Shown here in pieces: positions 48,413 through 62,100 of a DNA stretch of 64,000 bases. Position 1 is the first letter of the stretch, and every line of letters starts with the position of its first letter. The stretch is from Zygnema circumcarinatum (Eukaryota > Streptophyta > Zygnematophyceae > Zygnematales > Zygnemataceae). A program made the position numbers and the translations under genes. Below the pieces are notes generated by a model, which saw only the letters and a program-made list of their open reading frames with translations, had not been told where the DNA came from and ran no database searches. The DNA is taken from contig CM074808.1 in assembly GCA_037447605.1 (NCBI GenBank), forward strand, positions 1,613,805 to 1,677,804, given 5' to 3'.

Positions 48413-51400
48413 ATGGCGAAGGGCCGCGTGGTGCTTGTTACGGGATGCTCGCAGGGCGGAATTGGCTACGAGCTCTGCCGGGCGTTTGCATCTGCCGGTT
48501 GCCATGTCTTCGCGACGGCAAGGCGGCTTGAATCCATGGCGGGCCTGGAAGGTGCTGCTCTCCCAATTCGCTCAAGTACAGATTCGAGAGGTTTATGAGC
48601 AGTGAACTTCAGATAATCCGGTGTGTGAATCCTAGCGGTCATAAGGATGCGGGAGACAGCTTGAAAATGCAGCAATTCACGAGAGTGTAGTATTAGCCTC
48701 TACAGCTGTCATTTCTTCCTTGTTGCGAGCTTGTTATTTTTTTTTTAAGCTCCATTTGAACACATTGTTTAATGTCTTGCAGAAGCCATGCAGTCTCATT
48801 TAGGCCCTTACCTATCCTGTCTCGTAGGTCCAGAGCTGGAAAGTATCCCATTCTGGTGAAGTTCTCCCGGTGGAATTCCCACAGCTGGAATCTTGAAACT
48901 AGATTGCCGAGGATCGAGGGAGCTTAGCATAACAAATGACGAAGAATGAAATCTTTTCGTAAGGCTTGACGATTGCTTCAGTGGACAAAGGGAGCAGACA
49001 TGCACCAGTTCAAACTTTTTTGCAGTGCAATGTTATGACATGGCGGCCAGGCTTTCTTATTTTGACGGTTTATGATTTTTCTTCAAGGTTTACTGCTTAC
49101 GCGCGTTGTTTTGCTCCCTGCATTGCAGAGCTCGGCTGTGAGACACTGAGGCTCGACGTCACTTCGGCGGAATCCATCAAGTCTGCAGTGGATGCTGTTA
49201 TCGAGAAGGTGTGGTGTTGGCTTTCTTTTGGTCCCCTATGGCGGCCTTAACGTCAACCAATTCATCCTCTAGCAGTCTCCAAAAAGAAATAAAAACAAAA
49301 AAATAAATAAAGAAAAATAAAAGAATAAATAAAATAATAAATAAAGGAATTAGAACCATTTTTTGACGCAATGTAGTTGTAGAGTCTTTCAGGCATCCAA
49401 TCATTTTCTACTAACTATTTTTCGAACGTTGATATGTGAAGGATCACTTTCCGTCAGCTCCTCCGCTGTATCTAGAGTCATGCACCAGTTTTTGGGTCGA
49501 TTGTTTAACAATCCTTTAACTGCCGATTTGTAAACCTTAAACTGAGCGAGGGAGCAAACCTTAACAGACAAACCTGTTTGTTCTGGGAATGCTCTGCAAA
49601 GTATCTGCTTCAGCACAGATGTATTCGCTCCGCAAAGTCGTTAGTGTGCTCTTGGATGTGAATACTACACATGTCCCTTTACCTTCTACCCCAAACTCTC
49701 ATCCAACTGAGCAGCTATAAGATCACTATTAAACTTATGTCATGCTTTAGTTCAATATTTGCATACCAAGTCCGGCGTTGATGTAATGGCCGTCATTTTT
49801 CAATGTAGATTGGTCCCTTCTTCCATTGAGACAGTCGTCAAACTAGGGGAAGATACATGTCTTCCTCTTTCGACCCAGTTTTTTAATGTTTGTACATTTA
49901 GTTGGTGGTTTCACTGAATTTAGGGACTTCTGCGGTGCACCGAATGTGACAGGCAGGACGTGTGGACTTGGTTTTGAACAATGCGGGAGTCAGCTGCCCT
50001 GGGCCGACTGCAGAGATGCCTTTAGAGGACATTCGGGAAAACTTTGAGACAAATGTATTTGGAGTGATTCGAGTTGTACAGACAGTGGTTCCTCACATGG
50101 TTCATCAGGTGAGTCGGAAGAAGGAACGAAGACTCGTTTCATTTCAGAGAAATCAACTGAATCCTCGTTAATCCTCTTTCTTTAGGGAGGTTGAAAGGAA
50201 TGCAGTTCCAAAGTGCGGAACAGTTTTCTTACATTAACAAGTCATTTCACCCACTCACGAGGAAGCGAAAGCTTTTTAAAAAGTATACCACGATCGCAGC
50301 TGCTCTCGGCGTCATTTGTCCTGGAAAATACTTTCCAGAGTTGAACTCTGCGTATTGTGTCGACTTTCTTGATCTCCAGGTTTCTGTGTTGTTTACATCT
50401 GGTGCAGCAGCGCCTATAGGGAATTTGAGCGGCGGTTCTTAGAAGCTCAAAGAACCCACAATCCCTTCTCCCGTGAGCTTAGCGCAGGGTGGGCTGTCTA
50501 TCTCTGACGAAGCAGGGTACCGGCACTATTGTCAACGTGGGTTCCGTAGTCGGCTATATCTCCACACCCTTCAACGGTATCTATTGTGCGGCCAAGGCTG
50601 CGCTGCACTCCTTCACTGACACTCTTCGCTTGGAGCTTATGCCGTTGGGGATCAAAGTCATATTGATTGCGCCGGGGGCAATCAAGTGAGAATTTGCTCA
50701 CAGAGGCTTGGCTCCCTGGATTGACTCTGGCAGATGGGAAATGCATGCATTTTTGCAGTCTCGTGTGTAAGACAATCCTTATCCTGAATCGTTAGCTGTC
50801 CCATGCCTGGATATCAGAGGGAAGCATATGTGCAGGAGACAATAAGGGGAATCTCTGAAGTGTGACCAGGGCTGTGCCATGTGCAGGTCCAACATCGCCA
50901 CCAACAGCTTGGGCCCACTCTCCCGTCGAAAGTGGACCATCTATGCTCCATTCCAGCAGCAGATTGACGACCGTGCAAAGCTTTCGCAAACTGTAGATAA
51001 CACCCCAGGAGATGTATTTGCTCGGAAGATCGTGCAGGTGAGTTTCGCATGCCACCATGACTCGAATTTCTTTGCTTTGCCCGTCCTCGCATTTGCTGCC
51101 CATTTCAGAAGCACAAGGAGACGTTTACTACAGTAGAAGCCATAATGTGCTGAAGGACGCTAAAACGGCGATACACAATGACCAGAGTTTTAGAGATAAG
51201 CATAAGTGGTAGCGCTTGAAGTGTGCTGCTTCATTTATTTGAAGTGTGGTCTCTTTGGTTGCCTTGCGCCGCTTCATTGTTGATATCTACTGCGCTGCAA
51301 CCTCAAGGCACGGATGGCCCACAAAATGTTTATGAATTCTTTCACCCTGTGCATCATTATTTCACAGCGCCCGTACAGATATCCTCTCTCCATTTGCACA

Positions 51401-51685
51401 ACCGACGGCCTTCATATTTTGTCATACAAAACGGAAAAGCTAGAAAAGAACTGAAAAGCACGGCCAGGGATGTGAATCGTGGGAGCACGTTGTGTGCCTT
51501 ACAGTGTTGAGTTGCTTGTTGCTTCTTCGGAGCAGGTGGTGCTCGAGGCCGACCCTCCCCGCCATTTTACCTACGGGAAGTTGTCATTCGGATTCACTCT
51601 CCTGCGGTGCCTCCCCCTCTGGCTGGTCGACTTCATCCTTGCGCGGCAGTTTGGGCTGAACAGCCTGCACGCTAAGGCGGAGTAA
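48413..51685 (+). CDS. AYR1-like short-chain dehydrogenase/reductase
   Basis: Six exons (48413-48551, 49129-49208, 49953-50108, 50516-50685, 50887-51037, 51536-51685) encode 281 residues of the classical SDR fold. The cofactor motif is TGCSQGGIG (about residues 10-18), followed by NNAG near the middle and the catalytic YxxxK in YCAAK with an upstream Ser in NVGSVVGY. The closest known relative by motif pattern is yeast AYR1, an NADPH-dependent 1-acyl-dihydroxyacetone-phosphate reductase on the endoplasmic reticulum or lipid droplets; here the last exon carries a hydrophobic stretch ([18 protein letters not shown]) that could anchor it. The ARR following the nucleotide loop fits NADPH preference. 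The exon 3 acceptor at 49952 is chosen over one four bases downstream because only it keeps the reading phase. Substrate is inferred. Confidence 0.87.
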
Positions 51686-53815
51686 GGGGGCTGCTGCACC
51701 AATGCTGTAAAGTACGCGTCACGACCTGTGAAAAGAGCCACTGATTTTGTGTACAAAAACGATGAGAAATCAAGTTCCGCTTTCGGACATTGTCTTTATC
51801 CGCGTGCGAATCTATCTCGGTCTCATGATACACATTGCAGAGGCTCGTGGCTTTGTCGGACCTTAGTTTACTTAATAGCTGGAAACGTCAAACATCTTTG
51901 AGGCTGCATGCTCGTTCCGCAGATCCTAGCACAAACAAAATCAACAAATAACGCCCATGCATCCAACTTGAGCTGAACTCTCCATCTGAAGCTCGGCGTC
52001 GGCATCCACATCCGAAGGTCGGCAAGATCAGACAGACAGACAGCCACATCACAGCTTGACTCCGCAGCCGTTTCCATGTAATCACCAGTTCCGTACATCT
52101 GTGCGAGCAAAACCCACAGAAGCACACGACTGTAAGCAAAAAATGTGGCATTGATCGCACGATGGCGATGATGAAATCAAGTGTACATGGCCAACATCAG
52201 CATGGGGAACCACGACGAACTGGTCGCAAAGGACCTAAGGACAAAAGAAAAAGCTAGGAGCGGAAGGCTACGCCTAGGCTCAAGAACGCAGCCCTCCCTC
52301 GAAGCAGCCGCGAAGGTCACCGATGTGCGCCACATCGCGCGGAGGGAGGGAGGGAGGGAGGGAGCGGCGGAAAGGCCACCGACACGCACGGCCACCAACA
52401 AGCAAGCGCGGCTTCACGCCGAAGGAGCGGAGAAACGAGGAGGACAGCGCTGAAGGGCGACGGAAATTACAAAACAAAACAAAAAACAAAAAGTCACACA
52501 GGGATGGAGCAATGCAGCGGACACGCCAAACAGGAAAACAAAGCAACAACGAGAAGCTGCCACGTGGCTGCAGAAGAGGCGACGACAGCAGGCGCAACGG
52601 TCGGAAGCGGAGGCGGGGGGGGAGGGGGCACTTTAGTTCGGCTTACTGTAAGCGCTCCTCCAAGATGAAAATGTGCCCTGAGATCAACGGCACTGCTTGG
52701 CCATACAAACCTATCAACCCCAAAAGATCAGTCCGCTCACACCAAGCAGGTGGAACACCCGCTAGCGGCCATCAAGTGACCAAAGCACAAGAACGTTCAC
52801 GTTTGCACGTACGAGACAAAGCAGTACAGTGACTATGCATGCAGAATAAAGGCATGTAGGAAGGCACATAAAAAGGCACCAAACAAACGAAAATGAAAAA
52901 AAACAGCGTGCTTCATAGTTTTCAACACCTACAAAATCCTGATTTTGGAGGTGGTGTTTCGTGTAGTTCTTCTTGTTAAGCCAGCTGCTGGCGAGCATCT
53001 CCTTTGGCCCGCAACGTTATTTCTCATTCGAGAATGTTTACAGACAGACAGACGAGCCACGGAGCCCAGGAACCCCATTGTCAACACATGCGTTAGCGAA
53101 GTCATGGTTAGCTATCCCACACGCACACTGAATGGGTGTTGAACTCACTAAATTATCTCAAAGTTGGTCTCTTCAATTGCCGACGGTTACAAGACCTGGC
53201 ATGCGACCTCCCTCTTGAAACTAAGACAATTTACCCAAGCACTCGTGCCTGGTGCATGTGAGCAAAGTACATCGGAACCCCAAAACGGCGCAGGACACCA
53301 CGCTGCATACGTGACGACTTTCCAAAGGAACAACGTGAGAACAAGCAGGGCACTTCACAGGGAAGGAGCGCTTTGGGTCCCTCTCCAACCGCGCTCGAGA
53401 GAAGCGCGGCATGAAAACTTTCTATTCAACTCATCGTGAGGAAAAAGTGAGAACCTCAGCTTTGTAACGGACAAAGCTAAGGTAAGCTAAGTAACGGACT
53501 CTTTATGAGTGTCTGGCGACCCAACATCAGAGCTTCTATGGCGGCTTACCCTCCATACATTTCGCCCCTACAGCAGTGCATTGCTCACACCCACGCCCAT
53601 CTGTCTTCTGTACCACAACGACTGCTCTAGACATCAATACTTTACAAGTAATCACAAGCGTATCAAATACCCGTTCCGCAGAGGATTCCAAACTGCCTTC
53701 GCATCAGCTGTCCAACGAATAACCACGACCAAAAGAGTGATTTTCTCAACTTCACTTCGCTCTTCAGGGCATACAATAGACACATCTTGGGAGCGTGCAG
53801 GTGCTTGGGGCAGCA
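51686..53815. other. intergenic between convergent genes
   Basis: Over 2 kb with no supportable gene. Includes a GGGA run (about 52338-52362) and CAAAA-rich sequence near 52470-52490. Open frames across 52181-52832 are Arg/Lys-rich composition effects without a family match. Confidence 0.55.
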
Positions 53816-56800
53816 CTAGCATGAGCTCTCCGACGGTGAACGGGTTGGAAGGTGCAGCTGACAGAGAACTTCCCGGGCCGAGGCATCCCCAAGCTCTGCA
53901 GCAACAGCAGTGGCAAATGCGAGATGATCGGGCGTCCATGGATAGGAGCCCACAATGTAGCGAGCACGCTGCATCGGAGTGAAGATCTGTACCAATAGCC
54001 ACGTGCACCGGCAATCAAACGTCGGTGCCACGAAATAGCAACGATGCACTCCTCACAGTCACAACAATATCATATTCTGCCTCCTAATATTGCTTCTGGA
54101 GGCAACTGACAGAGGAATGCCCGACAAACCTTTGTTCTCCATCGAGGTCGACTGAACCATGTCCTATACTAGAAAGGGAAGGGAAGAAAGGTACATCAGC
54201 AGTTGCCCTAACTCAACAAGGTGTAGCAGTGAACAAACTAGAAGCAGAGCCGTGTACCTGCTCGTATAGAGCCCGGATGAAGTCTACCACCATGCTCGTC
54301 TCCTCATCCATCGACTGCTCAAGTTGCTTCACAACGTTTGAGCTCTGCAGGCTTCACAAGGCCCACCGTCAGCGCCATCATTAACAACTAATCTATGTTC
54401 GACAGTCATCGGATTTAGAGAAATATCAGAAGACGATCATCATACGCTTCCTTCAAACCAAGAGCCTGTGCAAACCTGCACATCCTGTAGCATCACGATC
54501 CAGAAAGCTATTACTTTTTCCTTGTTTGCAACTAGAAGATATGCTGTGCTCTTGGGCGCCCTAAATACAGAGAGCAGAGGTAGGCTAGCAACTAATCTTT
54601 CGAAGCATTCTTGATGCAAGGATGCGTGGATGCTTTCTTTGTGCTCCACTTCACAGGAGGAGTCATCAATTCCATAAAAGCCAAACAAAAGACTGCCCTG
54701 CCAACTTCAAATTCACTCTTAAGATCCCACCTTTACAAAATTTGCAGCTGTTATGCGCGTGCTGAGGGGACTAGGCAAATGGTCCATCAGACACTGTAGT
54801 GTCTCCTTGCGAGCCTGCAGCATCTGGCCCAACCTCTCCACATAAGCTGATCGTAGCTGCCGAATGCTCTCCTTTTGCTCTCCAGTAAGCGAAAGCCTGG
54901 CTGCAGTCTGCATCCAAACCTCCGAAGTTTCCTCTCTGCGCCCATCATGGCTAGCTCTGGTTGGTGAACACAGTCATGTAGCAATACACACCCTGAGCTA
55001 CTGCATCATAATGTGGGAATGCAGATGACCTATCTAATGATTTAGGAGCTCGTATCATGCCTACCTGGACAGCACACTTCTGTCGTCTTCCAACTTCCGT
55101 GCAACAAAGTTCTTAACGCCGAGTGGGTTCCGAACAGTCACTCTGGTTATCAAAAAACCTGCTTCCTTGGTAAGCTGCTCTATCCGCTGTACCAAATGGC
55201 TCTGCATGGGCCGGCTGTCAGCAGCTACCAGTAATAACGCCAGCTTGTTTACGTAATCTCGCCATAATCTTGCAAGCTCCTCTTGGGAAAGCAACTTCAC
55301 CTGCAGGAATCAGACGGAGATAATGTTGAGTGCCAAAGAAAGCCGCTTCGCCGAGGGTTACGGAAACCCCCTGCTTGCTTTCTGCAGGAAAGGCCAAGAT
55401 ACAAAGCTACAGACTCACCAGAACTGAATGCAAATGACTAGTAATGTATGTAACTAGCAATGTATGTTCTATAACATTGCTAAAAGATAGAAGTCCAACC
55501 TTGTGTAAAACACATCCTACGGATGTTACATGTCACATTGTCTTACATCCTGTTAACGAAGTCATCCGGACTTATCCTGTTGACAGAAGAGAAATCTTCC
55601 AGAACCTAAACAAAATTGCTTAGAAAATTGCAGAAGCTACTTCTTGGATTACAACAGCTGAATCTCTCTCGGTGCGAGGTGCCTCCACCATAGTCGGTTT
55701 TCCAATGTCTTTTACCATTGAAATTTATTAACTAACTTGAAGTCCTGACCTACTTGTGAGTATTTCTCTTTGCATCGAGGATATTAACTAAGTCAGGTAG
55801 TTGCTGCCAATTACACTGTTCAATGACAAACAGACTAAAATATTGAAGTTCAAATGTTGACCGGATTATGAGTCCTCACGAATCAAGGCGTGAATTAAAA
55901 AACAAAGGAACTGGCTCTAAAGTTCTCTGATCAGACCCACTAACCTGCTCAGGACCGAGCTCAATAGGCGTATCCTCCTGTAACGTTAGCGTCAGAGATC
56001 CTGAGAATGCCTGTGCTAAATCGTTGCCATTTTGCTCACGGCCATCCTGCAGAAAAAAAATAAGTGGCGTATCAGCAATAGCATTCCCACCGTCACAACC
56101 CACCTGCCTGTCAGCAGAATCTTCACATCGGACACAACTGAAACATGTAAAGGAGTCCAGTATGGTGCCTCGTAGTTTAGACGACCACATGCACAGACTC
56201 AAATAGTACTAAAAAAGGAACGAACGATACTAGTCATAAGCAGACTCTAAGAATCAATAAGCGTCGCTTGGAGTTAACCATTTTTCTGATTGGTGAAAAC
56301 GCAAAGAAGGTCTAGTGTTTGCTCAGTTCACCATTGATGCACGAGCAGTTCCTGGAGATTTCGGATGCTCCACATTAACCTTTGCGTGTACATCAGCAAT
56401 ATGCTTGTCACGCTGCTCTAATAGCTGCAAAAGGACACTGTTTCGCCCAAGCAAATTCGTGCGTTCCTCCAAAAGAACTCGATTTTCCTCTTTTAGCTGC
56501 TGAACGGTGCTCTCGAGGTCTGCTGTTTTTGCCTATCATCACCCATGCAAGAAAGTGCATTGAGTTGCATAAGTTACAAATTCAATTGTTCAACTTGCGG
56601 CTCAATTGTGTCATCCTTCTCAAAGGAAGAGCAAATTCCATATACACATAGTCCAAATAACGTCGAGACTGGCATTGCTCATTCGCTTGGTGAGCATGGA
56701 AATGCATCCTGTGTCAACAAGTTGCGGGAAAATGTTACCCACCTTTTGCCGCTCCCGATACCTTCGTTGTGTTAAGTGACTCCTATTGACAGGCTTCATT

Positions 56801-57348
56801 GCTTTCTCCAAACCTGGCTTCTTCCCAAACCCACTGTCCGCCATCATTGCACTATGATGCTTGTAAATAACCTCGTTGTTTGCGGAATTCCCGCCACTGT
56901 TGGCAGGAGGTGACGCATTGTAGGGTGCATCGCCCATGTATGCAGTATCTGGTGCAGCCGACGGGGACCCGTCAGGTTGTCGAACAGATTTGCTGGATGC
57001 ATCATTCATCAAATTGCCTGGAGAGGCAACCAAAGCATCGCGCATAGGAACTGCAGTCTGCCATGGAGATCCGCCGATATTGCAGCTAATCGGGCTACTA
57101 GAAAATTTAAAGGGCACTTGATGAGCTACAATGGGAGCATTGAACGCCTCACTCTTTCCATGGGGTTCAGATGCAGTACCAAAAGGTGTGGAAATCCATT
57201 CATCCACTTCATCTCCAAGCAAAATCGAACCACTAAAAGCTCCAGCTGCACTAAGCTCGCCATGCTTGAAGGTCTGCGTAGGTGCAGCTAGAGAATAGTT
57301 TTGCAGATAAGAATCCATATCCAGTGTCTCGCTGCCTCCACGTAACAT
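53816..57348 (-). CDS. divergent bZIP-like transcription factor
   Basis: Seven exons (57348-56743, 56532-56332, 56046-55945, 55300-55065, 54956-54731, 54344-54258, 53986-53816) encode 542 residues. Exon 1 is a Ser/Ala/Pro-rich N-terminus ending in the basic segment NRSHLTQRRYRERQK; exon 2 continues with a five-leucine zipper (heptad Leu in LESTVQQLKEENRVLLEERT and beyond). Relative to the first heptad Leu, the invariant Arg is in place but the invariant Asn position is Ser, with an Asn two residues earlier. The C-terminal half (about 304-542) has LLSQEELARLWRDYVNKLAL, SLTGEQKESIRQLRSAYVER and TPMQRARYIVGSYPWTPDHL; the spacing looks like a conserved helical domain. It is not the DOG1-type domain of TGA factors. 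I do not recognise the subfamily. A start five codons upstream (57363) is also possible. Confidence 0.75.
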
Positions 57349-59105
57349 TTTGACTCTCGTCACTTATATGGTAAGGTAATGACAGTCCTCCCTGCCATGA
57401 ATGCTCGCATGTAGCACAAACTGTTTGGCAACGACGCGGGAACAAACGCCTGAAGCGATGGACATATAGCGGTCAAAAACCAACATCGTTATTTCCAAGT
57501 AAATTTCCAGCGTTTCAACAATATTGATCACTGTTGCTGATAGATGGAAACTCGGTCCGAATATGATGCCTAAACTGAAAGCAAGGTATACTGATGAAAA
57601 CGTCATAAAAACCCTCCATTCGAATCCCGCTTCAACAACGAACAGGCGAATTGTCTTCAACCTGCAGAGATTTTGTACAACACAAGAAAAAACGAAAAGT
57701 CTGTAGGAAGCCTACGGGAGAGTCGTCCGCACTTTCTTCATTCACAAAGACAATTGCTCCCAAACAGCTAGATCTCCTTAAAGAAACCGGAAGATTCAGA
57801 AACCCATCCAAGCATGAAGATGCTGTTTAACAGCACTAAAGCTCGCCAGCCTGCACAAATTCATAGTCTGTCTAAAAGAATGCCCTTTCCCTAAACACAT
57901 CTTCCCTTCGTGTTGGCTCTCCTCGCACTCATCCATGTGCAAGAGCATTGCATTTAAAAACTCACTCGATCACCGCGTACTCAAGACGAGTAGTCAAATC
58001 CTATTCCAGCACCTTCTACGAGAGGACTTCTGGCGGCAAGCTCTCTCCCATCGCGCCCTTCCAGCGGCGCTGCAGGGCCTCAGAGCTTCAAGGCTCCCCT
58101 GCCCTTTGTTCAGGCCTTCAGGAGCAGCGCAGGAACATGACGTGCACCCGGCGGCCGCCCCTCTGAGGGCCAGTGCAGGCAGGCGGGCAGCCCCCCCCCC
58201 CCCCCCGCCGTACTGTGAGCGCGGCGGCGCCACTGCACTCCGCCTCATGTTTGGATGCTGCTTCTGAACAATGTTGTGTTGTGGCGGCCATTACGACCAT
58301 GCAATTAGGAATGAATTTGACGCCAACACGAACTCGATGACCGCTTCCACGCTCCTTCGGTAGCTACGGCTTGTGAACGAGACCTTCAATTGCCGCCTTA
58401 GGTTTTGGACGGGCATAGGAGATTAGACATGGTGCATTTATCGGCACTAGTTCATGCCGGAGTGGTTCTTGTCATGTGCCGTGTGAGAGATACTTCGCTT
58501 CAAGGTTCCTCGCATGCTTTCTTCCGAACGAACGATGGTGCTCTACTGGCATTTTTGAAATGATGGCTGATTGTATCTCAAGCACTGTTGTAAGTGGATG
58601 TATGAACAGCACGATAGCTTGCTGCCACAACAGACTTCAGTGGGCTAACTGCTCCTTCACCTGTTTTCTTTCCATTTCCCACCTTTGAAGCTTTTCGACC
58701 CAATACAATCGAAAGGAGATAAGTACCCAAGAAAGTAGGAGAGCCCAGCACGAAAGTAAACTAACTACAAGTGCGCCTGGACATGACAAAAAAAATCCTT
58801 TTCACAGCACTTTCCATATATCGCGCAGCAGTCAGCTCGCCCGCTCCTTGTCCCCGGCATAGCATTATGCGCAGCATACGCCAACACAAACGCCCGAGCG
58901 ACAAGTCAATTATATGCCCCAGCACAGTAGGATGCGGCTCGCTTCCAAGGAGGGCACCTGCTCTTACGAAGCAGTTTCGCCTCCCTGCGTTGTTTCTCAA
59001 TGACTTCCGCTACAGCTCAGCATGACTTCTGCTCTACTTGGACAAAATCAAAGTTGCATATCCTTATACATGCATGTAGTGGCTGACAACATTCGAGCCT
59101 AGTGA
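57349..59105. other. intergenic, upstream of the bZIP-like gene and downstream of UVR8
   Basis: Both flanking genes are on the minus strand, so this holds UVR8 3' UTR and the bZIP-like promoter. A C-run of about 16 bases lies at 58191-58207. No gene is supported. Confidence 0.55.
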
Positions 59106-62100
59106 TCATTTCATTCTGATCCTCTTTATATCCGCATTTGGGACGCTGGCGTCCTCGGCCACATCCATGGAACTTGCATCCAGCCTGGGGACAGCCTGCA
59201 AGCACAACCCCACCGGCCAACAACCACAGTAAAGAACACTACCATGCTGCGTTTCATTATCACACGCAGTGCTGCTTTCTAAAGAAAGATAATGGATAAT
59301 TGGCTAATGTGCAATTGCAAGCAGTTCCAACTGCAAAAAAAATCATGCCATGCTGCTCACATTCATAAACGAGAATTTGAAAGAACCCAGCATGCCTATT
59401 ACAGAGGGAAAATCTGCCTACCCATTCATCCGGAACAACAGCATAACGTTCTGAAGGGGAAACCCAGTTCGTAGCTGCACAAACCAACAACATCAGCTAT
59501 TAGGGTAAAAGGGGAATGCACTATGCCAGGAAACCCTAGCGACTCCATTGACTAACTTCTGTAAGCGAGTCACATCACATTCTTCTAATTTTCAGACATT
59601 CTGGGCAAAGCATTATAAGCGAAGTGCAGAGTAATTCACCACGCAACGACCTGATGCATTTCGATTCTCCGAAGCTGCCAATTTATGTCAAAGACTGCCT
59701 ACAATTTCAGGTCAATTTATCCTCCACCGTCCGGCGTACCTGTAGTCCTTGGCTCTGCAGCTCGCTGAATATGACGGCATGCTTCACCAACCGAGCTCAG
59801 TGCCTCCACACGCTTAGGAAGAGTCCTGCATGAAGCAATGGGTGACAATAAAATGAATGCATAAAGGGGTTACAGAGCTAACAATGAGGAGTACAACAGA
59901 CAAGACTTGCATCCGAGATACAAACTAATGTAAGGCGACCTTCTTCACAGCCTTAAGCTAGGGGTGCCCAATGGCTCTGCTTCACTCTAAGACAGGGGTG
60001 GCTTGGCTCACGTTCGACTTGACTCAAGCCAAGCCGAATAACAGTTGGCTCTGAGCCAAACTCGAACAGGATTCTTTTCCACGCAAAATAAGTCCGCCAA
60101 ACAAAGTGACGTCATACGAAAGGAAAAAGAAGGGCACAGAAAGGATCCGGCCGCACGAGAGAATGAATTTTGGACCAGAGTTCGTTTGACTTTGGCTTGA
60201 GTCGATTCACACATGAACCACAACCACTACTTCTTCTTCTGTAAGTAGCCATGGCAAGACTCCGTCTGACGTAGACATTCAAAAACTGGTACACCAAAAC
60301 ATGGTCACCAATGCAGCAATAAGTTCGCTCTCTTATCCTAAAAACGACCAGTCAAGATTCAAATCGGAAGCCTCTCTGCAACTTGAGCTGGCACAGTGGC
60401 TACAAGACTCGAAGATTGGAGCCCTAATTCTGGCAAATGAAAACACAGCCACCATAGACAATATTTCCCCACCTATCCACAGTGTCCCCGTGGCCAAGTT
60501 GGCCGCTTGTTCCCCTGCCCCATGAAAAAACATTTTGGGCTTCGCTAACCGCCACCGTGTGCCGCCATCCACAGGCCACTTGTATAATCCGCTGCGGCTC
60601 CAAAAGCACAGGAAATAACCATTCAGCTGTGCTGTGAAACAAGCAGTTATAGATTGTTGAGTTTACGGATAGAGTTTGCAGAGTTCGAGGTACAAAAACC
60701 TCATTGTCCAAGAGCAGTTGAAATGGGGGAGCACTAAATGAAAGCCCTTCCAACCGAAAAACAGTTTATTGAGAAAGAGGACACACCTCAGTCAGAGTCT
60801 TGAGTTGCTGAGGACTGTTTTGATCTTCATTGTTACCGACACCAACTTGCCCAAACTGCACAGATCCCACAGCTTCAAATCCGCTCAAGCCACCATTCAA
60901 GCTGACGTCTACAGGTCATATGAAGTAAAATGCCCAATTGGAGCAGTCTTTCACAAAGACAGAGGGCATTAGCAAATGGACTGATCAGTCATAATAAAGA
61001 CCGGATGCAGACCTTGTTCCAACCCCATGCATGAAGTCGGCCTTCTGTATCGAGAGCCACTGAGTGTCTCCATCCACCAGCTATCTGCACAACCGCCGTA
61101 CAAAACTAACACTAAGTTACATCAGCCAACCAAACAGAAAGCTCCAACATGTCTGCCAGAATATGCCAAAGACATAGAGAATCTCGACAACGAAGATAGC
61201 TTAATGAGATATAGCACGAATGGCTGGAAACTCAAAAGTCCCCTAGAAAAGTACTCCCAATTTGTAAGATCGTGTACCTGTGCAATAGTCTGATCCTTGA
61301 GAGCCATGACTGGGTGTGGCACAAGATGGTCCTCAAAATCGCCGTGCCCAAGTTGACCGTACTTGCTCCATCCATATGTGAACAGTGTTCCTGAAGCTGC
61401 CACGCAAAGTGTATGCCTCCAGCCACATGCCACCATGAGCATGTTCTCGCCCTGCAGAACCACAACGGGGATGGGCAACTGAAAGCCCGAAAATCGAATG
61501 CCCACTTCCGAAAGGACTGCAGAATCTGCAGCATCTACGAGCAGCACACACGTGCTCACCAGGACTGCAGACTCTCAACATCAATGAAAGGATTCTAAAC
61601 TTCAGCATTCGACCGCCTGTAGATCAGCCAAGGCATCTTGTTTCGAACAAAGTAGATCGTCGTGAATGGGAAAACAAGATGCCTTCAGAGTCCAGTCCTC
61701 TGAAGCTCACCGCAACGGATGTCACTTCTTCAGGAACGAGTCTGTCCTTTCGATCGCCAAGGCCAAGATTTCCATATCGACCCCATCCCCAGCCATAAAG
61801 CTTTCCAGAATCCGTGACAGCTGCAGTGTGCTCTGCACCGGCCGCGAGCATTTTTACCTTAATACCCTGGAAGCCGATCACCATGACAAACATGCCCATA
61901 GTCATGCATCCTGGTGTAGATAGAGACTCGAGTGGGCTGAACCAGACTGCAATGAAATCCTCAACAATCCCTGAAGCCTCCTCTATACAAAACCGGCAAA
62001 TCACTTGGGAAAAAGTAGAGGACATTATCACCAGCAACTACTGCACAGCTTGAACTGAAATGCCCAGAAAAGCTAGTCAGGGTATAGAAGAATGGAGATC

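Noticed and set aside
52181-52832. Arg/Lys-rich frames downstream of the reductase gene
   Set aside because: They follow GGGA and CAAAA repeats, lack splice or domain support, and lie between two convergent genes.
54059-54180. Alternative last exon of the bZIP-like gene ending at 54059
   Set aside because: Its tail (MVQSTSMENK...) has no conserved pattern, whereas the exon at 53986-53816 continues the helical domain in phase.
53816-57348. Assignment of the bZIP-like gene to the TGA/DOG1 group
   Set aside because: The basic region and the C-terminal blocks do not match TGA factors; only the general bZIP-plus-C-terminal-domain layout is similar.
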